In this document: positions 1 through 7,344 of the stretch, one piece after another
How the letters are laid out: every line of letters begins with the position of its first letter
How positions within the stretch are numbered: the stretch's first letter is position 1
Source: Solirubrobacter taibaiensis
GTDB lineage: Bacteria; Actinomycetota; Thermoleophilia; Solirubrobacterales; Solirubrobacteraceae
Length of the DNA: 64,000 nucleotides
Reading direction: 5' to 3'
Assembly: GCA_027587225.1 (NCBI GenBank)
Contig: JAPDDQ010000018.1
Location: 62,001 to 126,000, forward strand
Made by a program: the position numbers and the translations under genes
The notes under the pieces: generated by a model
Seen by the model: only the letters and a program-made list of their open reading frames with translations
Databases searched by the model: none
Told to the model about the DNA's origin: nothing

Positions 1-1
1 T

Positions 2-667
2 GCGTGGCGGGCTCTGGCGGCGGCGACCGGCGGTCCGGTGCTCGACGTGGGGGCGGGAACCGGACGCGTGACGCTTGACCTTGCCGCTGAGGGTTTCGAT
101 GTGGTTGCGCTTGACCGGGACGCGGCGTTGCTCGCGGCGCTCGAGCACCGGGCCCGCGGGCTGGCAGTCGAGACGGTCCACGCCGACGCCCACGAGTTCG
201 AGTTGGCGCGACGGTTCTCGCTGATCCTGGTGCCGATGCAGACGCTGCAGCTCCTTGACGGACGGGCGGGCCGCGAGGCGTTCTTGCGCTGTGCGAGCGC
301 GCATCTGCATCCGGGCGGGATCGTCGCCGCGGCGCTCGCGGACGCGATGGACTGCTTTGACGACGAGCACAGCGTGCCGCCGCCGCCCGAGGTGCGCGAT
401 GTCGCCGAGGTGCGGTACTCGAGCCAGTTGTTGGCGGTCGTCGAGGAGTGTGGACGCGCAGCGCTTTGCCGTCGCCGCGAGATCACGGACTCGACACGGC
501 GTCGAGATGCCGAAGACGTCGTGCTGCACCTGGACCGCGTGTCGGCCGAGCAGGTCGCAGCCGAAGCGTTGCCGCTCGGCTTGGTGGGCGAGGACCCCCG
601 CTACGTGCCGGAAACCGAGCAGTACCTCGGATCGACGATCGTCATCTTGCGCAAACCGCGTCAGTAA
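2..667 (+). CDS. class I SAM-dependent methyltransferase (5' end outside window)
   Basis: The reading frame is open from base 2, and the residues before the first internal GTG (base 38) already read as family sequence running into the SAM-binding motif VLDVGAGTGR. The true start therefore lies left of the window. The glycine-rich loop is followed by an acidic end of strand 2 (VVALDRD) and a motif near VHADAHEF that would contact the adenine, as in Methyltransf_25-like Rossmann enzymes. The C-terminal half is a less conserved substrate-recognition part. The methyl acceptor cannot be read from sequence. A 72-base gap separates it from the downstream oxidoreductase on the same strand. The fold is clear; the substrate is unknown. 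Confidence 0.8.
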   Translation, partial: AWRALAAATGGPVLDVGAGTGRVTLDLAAEGFDVVALDRDAALLAALEHRARGLAVETVHADAHEFELARRFSLILVPMQTLQLLDGRAGREAFLRCASAHLHPGGIVAAALADAMDCFDDEHSVPPPPEVRDVAEVRYSSQLLAVVEECGRAALCRRREITDSTRRRDAEDVVLHLDRVSAEQVAAEALPLGLVGEDPRYVPETEQYLGSTIVILRKPRQ

Positions 668-739
668 CGCGGACACTGCTGCTGTGCGCGCGAAGGCCTC
701 CGATGTGCGGCCCAGGCGCGTGTGTGAGACGCTCGCCCG

Positions 740-1636
740 ATGGAGTTCGGAGTACACCTCCCGCTGATCGATCTCGGCGGCGGCACGCCGACACTCGCCT
801 GGTTGCGCTCCTATGTGCGCGCCGCGGCCGCACTCGACTACCGGTATCTGTGCGCCAACGACCATTTGCTGTTCGCGCGCCCGTGGCTCGACGGCCCAAC
901 CGCACTCGCCGCGGTGCTCGACGCCGCAGACCCGATGACGATCGCCACCACGGTGGCGCTCCCGGTCGTCCGCGGCCCCACCCAGACGGCCAAGCTCTTG
1001 AGCGCGCTCGATGTGCTCTCGGGCGGCCGGCTGATCGCCGGCGTGGGCCCGGGGTCATCAGCGCGCGACTACGCGGCGGCCGGTATCGCGTTCGAGGAAC
1101 GCTGGCGACGTTTCGACGAGTCGGTCCTCGCCTTGCGGGCACTGCTGCGTCCAGACGCGGAGGACTTCAACGGCGCGTTCTACAGCACGGCCGGCGTGAC
1201 CGTCGAGCCGCACGGCCCGAACGGTCCGCCGCTGTGGATCGCGAGCTGGGGCTCTCCCGCCGGGCTGCGCCGCGTCGCTCGGCTTGGTGACGGCTGGCTG
1301 GCGTCGGCCTACAACATCACGCCGGCCGCGCTGCAAACCGGTTGCGCCGCTCTGGGCGCGGACATGCCCAACGCGCTCGCAACCACGTGGCTCCACGTCA
1401 CCGAGAGCCGCCGCGACGCCGACCGCATGCGCACGGAGGTCCTCGCCCCCCTGCTCGGCCGGCGCCCCGAGACCCTCCGTGACCTTCCGATCGGGCCGGC
1501 CGAGGAGTGCGCGCAGCGCCTCAGCGCCTACGCAGCCGCTGGAGCGCAACGGGTCTTCCTCTGGCCGCTCGTCGACGAGCTCCAGCAACTCCAGCGCTTC
1601 CAGGAGACCGTCGTCCCACTGCTCAGCCCGAACTGA
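740..1636 (+). CDS. LLM-class (luciferase-like) flavin-dependent oxidoreductase
   Basis: 298-residue TIM-barrel enzyme of the bacterial luciferase / F420-dependent reductase superfamily. It opens with MEFGVHLPLID, has the family motif LSGGRLIAGVGPGSS (about residues 93-107), and then GPPLWIASWGSP and ARLGDGWL, the usual cofactor-pocket segments. Members reduce or oxygenate small organic substrates with reduced F420 or FMN; high-GC actinobacteria often use F420, but the cofactor is not decided here. It starts with ATG and lies 15 bases before an acetyltransferase, so the two may be co-transcribed. The substrate is unknown. Confidence 0.85.
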   Translation: MEFGVHLPLIDLGGGTPTLAWLRSYVRAAAALDYRYLCANDHLLFARPWLDGPTALAAVLDAADPMTIATTVALPVVRGPTQTAKLLSALDVLSGGRLIAGVGPGSSARDYAAAGIAFEERWRRFDESVLALRALLRPDAEDFNGAFYSTAGVTVEPHGPNGPPLWIASWGSPAGLRRVARLGDGWLASAYNITPAALQTGCAALGADMPNALATTWLHVTESRRDADRMRTEVLAPLLGRRPETLRDLPIGPAEECAQRLSAYAAAGAQRVFLWPLVDELQQLQRFQETVVPLLSPN

Positions 1637-1651
1637 CGTCCCGGCGCCCAG

Positions 1652-2434
1652 ATGGACCCACGAGCGATGTTGGCGGCGTACGACGAGCAGGTCCGCAGGC
1701 GTCCGACGCCCGACCTGCCCGGTGGATGGGTCGAGCGTGATCGCGGCGTGGTGCGCTGCATCAGTGGTCCCGATGCCTGGAACGGCGTGACGTGGTGTGC
1801 GCTGGAGGACGCCGACGTCGACGCGGTCATCGCCGCCCAGATCGACGCGTTCGCTGGGATCGCGGAGGGTTGGGAGTGGAAGCACTACTCGTACGATCAG
1901 CCCGCTGACCTGCCGGATCGGCTGGTCAGGGCCGGGTTCGTACGCCGCGAGACCGAGGCTCTGCTCGTCGTGGACCTCGCGGAGACCACACTCGACGCGT
2001 CGCCGCCGGCGGACGTGCATGTGCGCGCAGTCGTCGATGCGGCGGGTGTGGACGCGCTGGTGGTCGTGCACGAGGAGGTGTTTGGTGAAGACCACTCGGC
2101 CCTGGGCCGAGTTCTCCTCGACGGGCTGCAACGCCGGCCCTCCCCGGTTGCCGCCGTGGTTGCCGTAGCGGGCGACACGCCGATCGCCGCCGGGCGCGTC
2201 GAGTTCCACGGCGGCACGGAGTTCGCGAGCCTGTGGGGCGGTGGGACGGTCGCCGCGTGGCGCGGCCGCGGGGTCTTCCGGGCGCTTGTCGCATACCGAG
2301 CCGCGTTGGCGGCCGAGCGCGGGTTCCGATATCTGCAGGTCGACGCGCTGCCGGCCAGCCGCCCGATCCTCAAGCGGCTTGGCTTCGTCGAGCTCGCCAC
2401 GACGACGCCCTTCGAATTCACACGTCGGGTGTGA
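1652..2434 (+). CDS. GNAT family N-acetyltransferase
   Basis: 260 residues with the acetyl-CoA pyrophosphate-binding signature in the C-terminal half (GGGTVAAWRGRGVFRALV, the R-G-R-G loop and following helix), then a typical GNAT ending (RPILKRLGFVEL). The N-terminal half looks like a second, degenerate GNAT-like domain, as in tandem-GNAT proteins. It would transfer an acetyl group from acetyl-CoA to an unidentified amine. It starts with ATG 15 bases after the oxidoreductase stop. It converges on the FHA gene that follows, with about 80 bases between them. Confidence 0.75.
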   Translation: MDPRAMLAAYDEQVRRRPTPDLPGGWVERDRGVVRCISGPDAWNGVTWCALEDADVDAVIAAQIDAFAGIAEGWEWKHYSYDQPADLPDRLVRAGFVRRETEALLVVDLAETTLDASPPADVHVRAVVDAAGVDALVVVHEEVFGEDHSALGRVLLDGLQRRPSPVAAVVAVAGDTPIAAGRVEFHGGTEFASLWGGGTVAAWRGRGVFRALVAYRAALAAERGFRYLQVDALPASRPILKRLGFVELATTTPFEFTRRV

Positions 2435-2517
2435 GCCCTCAATCGGGCGGGTGTCGTCGAGTCAACACCCCGGGTGGGTGGTCCGCGCGGCGGAGCCCGC
2501 GTAGAACCCGACCCGTG

Positions 2518-3162
2518 TTACAGCTCGCGCTCGGTCACGACCCCGGTGAGGAAGGCCCGCTCGGCCAGCCGCACCCGCTTCTGCATCTGCGGCAACTCGT
2601 CGACGCCGAACTTGGCGAACAGCGTGCGCAGGTGACCTTTGACTGCGTCGACCGAAAGGAAGAGCTCGGCCGCGATCTGCTGGTTGGTGGCCGGGGTGGC
2701 GAAGGCGTCGTTGTCCTTGAACGGGCGGCAGAGCGCGATCAGCACGCGGCGCTGGGACTCGGTGAGATCGGCGGCGGTGGCGTTGTCCGCGGCGACGGCG
2801 GTGGCGTGCGACGCGCCCTGCAGCGGCGCGCGGAACTGCACGAGCGTCTCGCCGAAGCGCAGCGCATCGCCGTCCCGCAGTCGGCGGCGTCCGGTCAACC
2901 GCTCGCCGTTGACGAACGAGCCGTTGCGGGAGAGGCCGTCGTCGATGAGCATCCACTGGCCGCCGGAGATCTCCAGCTCGGCGTGCAGGCGCGAGACGTC
3001 GGGGTCCCAGGAGAGCGTGAGCCCGGTCTCGGGCGCGCGGCCGACGCTGACCGGGGCCTCCCCAGGGTCGAGCGGGCGGATGTGCTGCGTGTCGTCGCCG
3101 TCGCGGTAGAGCAGGAACGGCGTGCCGGTGCGTTCGGCCTCGAGGCGGGCCTTGATGTCGAC
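2518..3162 (-). CDS. FHA domain protein with C-terminal helix-turn-helix
   Basis: An FHA phosphothreonine-binding domain occupies the N-terminal part (VSVGRAPETGLTLSWD, VSRLHAELE, LSRNGSFVNGERL: the GR, SRxH and NG motifs). A C-terminal winged-helix-like region follows (LTESQRRVLIALCRPF, then NQQIAAELFLSVDAVKGHLR), resembling a regulator output domain. It probably reads kinase signals and binds DNA. The start is a problem: the conserved protein begins around VDIKARLEAE, but that codon is GTC, and there is no in-frame ATG, GTG or TTG anywhere between the upstream opposing gene and the FHA core. The boundary given is the first family-like codon. It is divergent from the next FHA gene, with only about 10 bases between the probable starts. 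Confidence 0.7.
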   Translation of the reverse strand, partial: VDIKARLEAERTGTPFLLYRDGDDTQHIRPLDPGEAPVSVGRAPETGLTLSWDPDVSRLHAELEISGGQWMLIDDGLSRNGSFVNGERLTGRRRLRDGDALRFGETLVQFRAPLQGASHATAVAADNATAADLTESQRRVLIALCRPFKDNDAFATPATNQQIAAELFLSVDAVKGHLRTLFAKFGVDELPQMQKRVRLAERAFLTGVVTEREL

Positions 3163-3172
3163 GGGGGAAGGA

Positions 3173-3481
3173 ATGGCTGTGGGCGATTCTAGGGTTCGGT
3201 TGGTCGTTCTCGACGGTCCCGACAGCGGCCGGGAGTTCCCGCTGGCGGGCGCGTTCGCGATCGCGATCGGGCGGGACGACACGGCCGGGATCGTGATCGA
3301 GGACGACCAGGTCTCCCGCCGGCACGCGCTCGTGACCGTGTTCGACGACGGCGCGCGCGTGAACGATCTCGGCTCGACCAACGGGACGTGGGTGAACGGC
3401 GCGCGGATCGCGATGCCGCACCCGCTGCTCGAGGGCGACGAGTTGCGCGTCGGCGGCACGCGGCTGCGGCTGCTCCTGTGA
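3173..3481 (+). CDS. single-domain FHA protein
   Basis: 102 residues that are almost entirely one FHA domain: IAIGRDDTAGIVIEDD, VSRRHALVT and LGSTNGTWVNGARI give the GR, SRRH and NGT motifs that bind phosphothreonine. There is no signal peptide or membrane segment, so it is a cytoplasmic adaptor. Upstream in-frame starts at 3122 and 3155 exist, but the ATG at 3173 is chosen because a strong GGGGGAAGG ribosome site sits just before it. It lies back-to-back with the FHA-HTH gene and a few genes upstream of the Ser/Thr kinase, a plausible source of its ligand. Confidence 0.85.
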   Translation: MAVGDSRVRLVVLDGPDSGREFPLAGAFAIAIGRDDTAGIVIEDDQVSRRHALVTVFDDGARVNDLGSTNGTWVNGARIAMPHPLLEGDELRVGGTRLRLLL

Positions 3482-3508
3482 GCGCGGGCGTGCCCAAAAA
3501 CAGGTTGG

Positions 3509-3538
3509 TTACGCGGACCGCCTATTCCTCTTATAGAT
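3509..3538 (+). promoter_or_regulatory. possible promoter of the secreted TSP3-like gene
   Basis: An AT-rich stretch, rare in this window, contains TATAGAT (3532-3538), a good -10 match, with only a weak TTACGC -35 element 17 bases upstream. It lies about 40 bases before the chosen ATG at 3577. Weak evidence, based on base composition and the -10 element. Confidence 0.3.
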
Positions 3539-3576
3539 TGGCGCGCTTCCGGATGGGCGCAAGGAAGATGGATGGA

Positions 3577-4647
3577 ATGCGGACGTGGCTTGCGGGGGCA
3601 GTCGCGCTGTTGGTGCTGGGCGTGTGCGCCGCACCGGCGGCTGCCCAGTTGCGTTGCACGCAGGAGGGCTACACGCGCGACGCGCCGTACTGCTTCAACG
3701 CGCCTGGCACCAGGGCCCCGGCCCCGGGCGAGACGCCGGCCATCGCGTCCTCGAACGACGATGCGCAGGACACGGCCCTGAAGGCGTGTCCTGACGGCGG
3801 CACGTTCGGCATGACGTTGTGGATGGCCGTCCACCCGCACACGGCCGGTAGCCTGGCGATCGCGGTCGCGGGGATCGACGTCCGGATGATGATCGAGGAC
3901 GTCGCGACGGGCCAGAAGATCTGCTCGGACGACTCCTTCGACGAGGGTGACATCTACGGGCGCGAAGGGCTCGCCGTGCGCGGGCTCGAGGCGGGCAAGA
4001 CGTACCTCGTGGCGGTCGGCGGACGCACGCGGCGGACCGGCTCCCCGGCGATCGGCATCTTCGGCAGCGCCACCGGCTTCGTGCCCGACGACGGGTCGGG
4101 CGGTGGCGGCGGCACCGGCGGTGGCGGTGGCGGTGGAACCGGCGGCGGCAGCACCCCGACACCGAACACCGGCTTCGGGACCAGCCCGACCGATCCCGAT
4201 CCGGACTTCGACGGCATCCGCGGCGCCAAGGACAAGTGCCCGGGCGCGGGCACGCGCGGGCGTGACATCAATCAGGACGGGTGCGAGGACCGCAAGCGTC
4301 AGGAGATCGACGTCAAGTGGCGCATCGTGCCCACGAGCGGGCGCGGGATCATCATGCGCGAGTTGCGGCTGAGCGGGGCGAGCAAGGGCGTGACGGTCAC
4401 CGTCAAGTGCTCGCGCGGCTGCCGGAAGCAGACGTTGCGGCCGACCAGGTCGCGGCTGAACGTGAGCGCGAAGAAGCTGCGCGCGGGCCGGCTGAAGCCG
4501 GGCACGACGATCGACGTCAGCGTCTCTCGGCCCGGCTACAACGGTGAGACCTACCGCTACACGGTGAAGAAGACGACGATGACGCAGGCGTGGACGCGCT
4601 GCCTCCCTGAGGGCAAGTCGACGCCGGTGAAGGGAGCGTGTTACTGA
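3577..4647 (+). CDS. secreted protein with Gly-rich linker and thrombospondin-type-3-like calcium motif
   Basis: The N-terminus is a signal peptide (MRTWLAGAVALLVLGV, cleavage near AAAQ). A globular domain of unknown type follows (residues 25-165), then a pure Gly/Thr linker, then an Asp-rich stretch DPDPDFDGIRGAKDKC / DINQDGCED that resembles a thrombospondin type 3 calcium-binding repeat. The end is a basic Ig-like tail with paired cysteines (VKCSRGCRK). ATG 3577 is chosen over ATGs at 3553 and 3568 because AAGGAAG lies 9 bases upstream and the signal peptide starts there. It ends one base before the next gene, so it heads the operon leading to the kinase. Function unknown; probably a cell-surface structural or sensory protein. 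Confidence 0.7.
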   Translation: MRTWLAGAVALLVLGVCAAPAAAQLRCTQEGYTRDAPYCFNAPGTRAPAPGETPAIASSNDDAQDTALKACPDGGTFGMTLWMAVHPHTAGSLAIAVAGIDVRMMIEDVATGQKICSDDSFDEGDIYGREGLAVRGLEAGKTYLVAVGGRTRRTGSPAIGIFGSATGFVPDDGSGGGGGTGGGGGGGTGGGSTPTPNTGFGTSPTDPDPDFDGIRGAKDKCPGAGTRGRDINQDGCEDRKRQEIDVKWRIVPTSGRGIIMRELRLSGASKGVTVTVKCSRGCRKQTLRPTRSRLNVSAKKLRAGRLKPGTTIDVSVSRPGYNGETYRYTVKKTTMTQAWTRCLPEGKSTPVKGACY

Positions 4648-4648
4648 C

Positions 4649-5026
4649 ATGCGGACCGTCGTAGTCGCCCTGGTGGGCGTGGCGCTGATCGCGGTGGCCT
4701 TCGGTGTCGGGCGCGTGACCCGCGCGGATGCGGGCGGAGCGCCGGTCGTCGCTCCCGCGCCGACGCCCGCGCCGCTGGCGCCGAGCGCGCCCGTCTCCGC
4801 CTCGAGCGTGAGTGCCGGGAAGTCGATCCCGGCGCTGCGGCCCGTGCCGACGCCGAAGCCCAAGAAGAAGCAGAAGGCATCGTCGACGGCGCCGTCCACG
4901 ACGGTCGCGACCCCGGCGGCGACCACTGCGCCGTCGACGTCCGGGCCGTCGACCCCGAACACGTCCTCGCCGCCGCCGGCGAAGAAGAAGCAGCCGGCGT
5001 CGAAGCCGGTCGAAGAGATCGGCTGA
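4649..5026 (+). CDS. membrane-anchored Pro/Ala/Ser/Lys-rich protein
   Basis: 125 residues. A hydrophobic N-terminal segment (VVVALVGVALIAVAFGVG, about residues 4-21) serves as a membrane anchor or uncleaved signal. The rest is low-complexity, with PAPTPAP runs and two lysine clusters (PKPKKKQK, AKKKQ). Such extended sequences span or bind the cell wall. Not a recognised family. It starts one base after the preceding stop and ends three bases before the kinase, so it is almost certainly co-translated with it. The abundant Ser/Thr makes it a candidate kinase substrate, which is inference only. Confidence 0.65.
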   Translation: MRTVVVALVGVALIAVAFGVGRVTRADAGGAPVVAPAPTPAPLAPSAPVSASSVSAGKSIPALRPVPTPKPKKKQKASSTAPSTTVATPAATTAPSTSGPSTPNTSSPPPAKKKQPASKPVEEIG

Positions 5027-5029
5027 GCC

Positions 5030-7285
5030 GTGCTCGCTCCGGGCGACGACGTCGCCGGCTACCGGATCGACAGCGTCCTCGGGCGCGGCGGGATGGGCGT
5101 CGTCTACACGGCGACGCAGCGGTCGCTGAACCGCACCGTCGCGCTGAAGTTTCTGACCGACGTGCTCGGCTCGGACGCCGACTTCCGCGAGCGCTTCCGG
5201 CGTGAAGGGCTGATCCAGGCCGCGCTGGATCACCCGAACATCGTGCCCGTGTACGAGGCCGGCGAGGTCGACGAAGGCCTGTTCCTCGCGATGCGCCTCG
5301 TGCGCGGGAGCAACCTGAAGGAGCTGATCGTCGGCGGCGGGCTTGGTGTCGCGCGCACGTTGAACGTGCTCAGCCCGATCGCCGACGCGCTGGACGCCGC
5401 GCACGAGGCCGGCCTGATCCACCGCGACATCAAGCCGCAGAACATCCTGGTGGGCGCGCGCGACCACGCGTACCTGGCTGACTTCGGGCTGACCAAAGAG
5501 GCCGGCGCGACGGGCGTGACCAAGACCGGCCAGTTCGTCGGCACCTTCGACTACGTGGCGCCCGAGCTGATCTCCGGCGACATCGGCGGGCCGTTGAGCG
5601 ACCAGTACGCGCTCACGGCCGTGCTCTACGAGTGCCTGACCGGCGAGGTCCCGTTCGTCCGGCTGACCGACGCCGCGCTGTTGTACGCGCACGTCGCCGA
5701 CCCCGTGCCGGCGGTGACCGACCGTCGCGACGACCTTCCGGCCGAGATCGACGCCGTCATCGCCCGCGGCCTGGCCAAGACGCCGGACGAGCGCTTCGAG
5801 TCCGCGAGCGCGATGATCGCCGCTGCCGCGCGTGCCCTGGCCGACGTGGCCCACGATGCCCCGGGCCCGTTCGGCAGCCCGATGCCGACGGACGTGCGCC
5901 GTGCCCCGACGACGGTCCGCGGCACCACCCGCGCCGCGCAGCGTGAGCAGGTCACGCCGGCCTCGCCGCTGCGCACGGCCGCGGCGGTCGCCACGCCACC
6001 CCCGGTGGAGACCGCGCCGGAGACGCGAGTGTCCGCGCGGGCCGCGGCGGCCGAGGCTGCGTCGGAGACGCGCGTGTCGGCCCGCGGGGTGGACACGCCT
6101 GTGCCGGCGGAGATCGCGCTGGAGACGCGCGTGTCGGCCCGCGGGGTGGAGACGCCTGCGCCGGCGGAGATCGCGCCGGAGACGCGCGAGGTCGCGCCGG
6201 CGCCGGGCGGGTTCGAGACGGCCGACGAGACACCAGCCGCTGCCCGCGCGGTCGCGCCCGACACGCGCGTGTCCGAGTGGGAAGTCGTGCCCGAGACGCG
6301 CGTCTCGCGCCGCCCCGTCGCGCCGGCCGCCGACTCGTCGGCGCCCACCGCCGCGCCGTCGGCTGCCGCCGGCCAGGCGCGCACCTCTGCGCGGCCTCGG
6401 CCCGTGCTTGTGCTCCTCGCACTCGTCGTCCTCGGCTCGGCCGCGGCCGCGTTCCTCGCCGGGCGTTCCGGGGCGCCCGAGCCCGTCGCGGCGCCCACGC
6501 CGGTCACCGTCTCGGCCGGTGGCGTGCGACTCACGGCGCCGTCCGGATGGCAGCGGGCGCAGGCGCCGGTGATTCCCGGGCTCGACTTCAAGGACCCCGT
6601 GTCGGTCCGGGCACAGGACGGGGCCGCGGTGGCCGGGACGCTGCAGGACGTGTCCGGTCCGCAGCTCCTGCCCGCGGCGTTCCTCGACGGGCTCGGCACG
6701 CCGCCCGGCACCGACGACCGCGTGCTGCTCGGCGACACGCAGGCCGTGCGCTACCGCGACCTGCGGCCGAACGGGTTCGACAAGCCGCTCACGGTGTACG
6801 TGGTCCCGCTCGCCACGGGCGCGGCGGCGGTCGCGTGCCACGGACCGCAGCGCGCGTGCGACCAGACTGCCGCCTCCCTGAGACTCACGGGCCACGAGGC
6901 ACTGCCGGTCGGGCCGAGCCCCGCGTTCGCGGAGGACGTGGACGGGCTCGCCGCCGATCTCGAGACCGCGCGCGCCGCGTCCAGCACGGCGCTCGACCGG
7001 GCCCGTACTCGCAAGGCCCAGGGCAACGCCCTCGCCGCGCTCGCCACCGCATACGACGAAGCAGCGTCCACGGAGCTCGCCGCCGGCCCCGCCGAGCGCG
7101 AGCTCGCACGCTCGCTCACCACCCGCATCACCGCCGCCGCCGACGCGTACGGCGACGCCGCACAGGCCGCCCGCGCGGGCCGGGAGGGCGCGTACGCGCA
7201 AGCCCGCGGCGCCGCCCGCCGTGCCGAGTCCGCGCTCGCGGCCGCGTTCGCGCGGCTCGAGGACGCGGGCTATCGCGTGGGGTGA
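5030..7285 (+). CDS. transmembrane serine/threonine protein kinase (PknB-like)
   Basis: 751 residues from a GTG start. The N-terminal kinase domain has the glycine loop GRGGMGVVY (18-26), the ATP lysine in VALK (Lys40), the catalytic loop HRDIKPQN (Asp133), DFG (151-153) and APE (177-179), so it should be active. A long Pro/Ala linker (about 280-455) carries six or so copies of an ETRVSAR-like motif, two of them in a 57-base DNA tandem repeat. One transmembrane helix (LVLLALVVLGSAAAAFLAG, about 462-480) precedes an extracellular region of about 260 residues with no PASTA repeat; part of it resembles a sensor of unknown ligand and the end is Ala-rich helical. Neighbouring FHA proteins are likely readers of its phosphothreonines. 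Confidence 0.92.
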   Translation: MLAPGDDVAGYRIDSVLGRGGMGVVYTATQRSLNRTVALKFLTDVLGSDADFRERFRREGLIQAALDHPNIVPVYEAGEVDEGLFLAMRLVRGSNLKELIVGGGLGVARTLNVLSPIADALDAAHEAGLIHRDIKPQNILVGARDHAYLADFGLTKEAGATGVTKTGQFVGTFDYVAPELISGDIGGPLSDQYALTAVLYECLTGEVPFVRLTDAALLYAHVADPVPAVTDRRDDLPAEIDAVIARGLAKTPDERFESASAMIAAAARALADVAHDAPGPFGSPMPTDVRRAPTTVRGTTRAAQREQVTPASPLRTAAAVATPPPVETAPETRVSARAAAAEAASETRVSARGVDTPVPAEIALETRVSARGVETPAPAEIAPETREVAPAPGGFETADETPAAARAVAPDTRVSEWEVVPETRVSRRPVAPAADSSAPTAAPSAAAGQARTSARPRPVLVLLALVVLGSAAAAFLAGRSGAPEPVAAPTPVTVSAGGVRLTAPSGWQRAQAPVIPGLDFKDPVSVRAQDGAAVAGTLQDVSGPQLLPAAFLDGLGTPPGTDDRVLLGDTQAVRYRDLRPNGFDKPLTVYVVPLATGAAAVACHGPQRACDQTAASLRLTGHEALPVGPSPAFAEDVDGLAADLETARAASSTALDRARTRKAQGNALAALATAYDEAASTELAAGPAERELARSLTTRITAAADAYGDAAQAARAGREGAYAQARGAARRAESALAAAFARLEDAGYRVG
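6064..6177 (+). repeat. 57-base tandem duplication in the kinase linker
   Basis: Two adjacent 57-base units (6064-6120 and 6121-6177) differ at only a few positions. They encode 19-residue repeats containing ETRVSARGV and PAEIA, and a third partial copy begins at 6178. The length is a multiple of three, so the kinase frame is kept. This is a recent in-frame expansion of the ETRVS motif array. Confidence 0.85.
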
Positions 7286-7344
7286 CCCCCGACGACACCA
7301 TGGGGCCCTAGAGCGCACCGCGGCGCGCTCATAGAACTCCGTCC

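Noticed and set aside
2518..4962. Very long minus-strand frame (814 residues) across the FHA and TSP3 genes
   Set aside because: Only the last quarter is FHA-like. The rest mirrors real plus-strand genes and is a high-GC shadow frame rich in Arg, Ala and Gly.
6000..6330. CRISPR-like or mobile repeat
   Set aside because: The repeats are in frame inside the kinase and encode a peptide motif; there are no spacers or inverted ends.
4517..7318. 933-residue minus-strand frame opposite the kinase
   Set aside because: It is antisense to a well-supported kinase, is extremely Arg/Gly-rich and has no recognisable domain.
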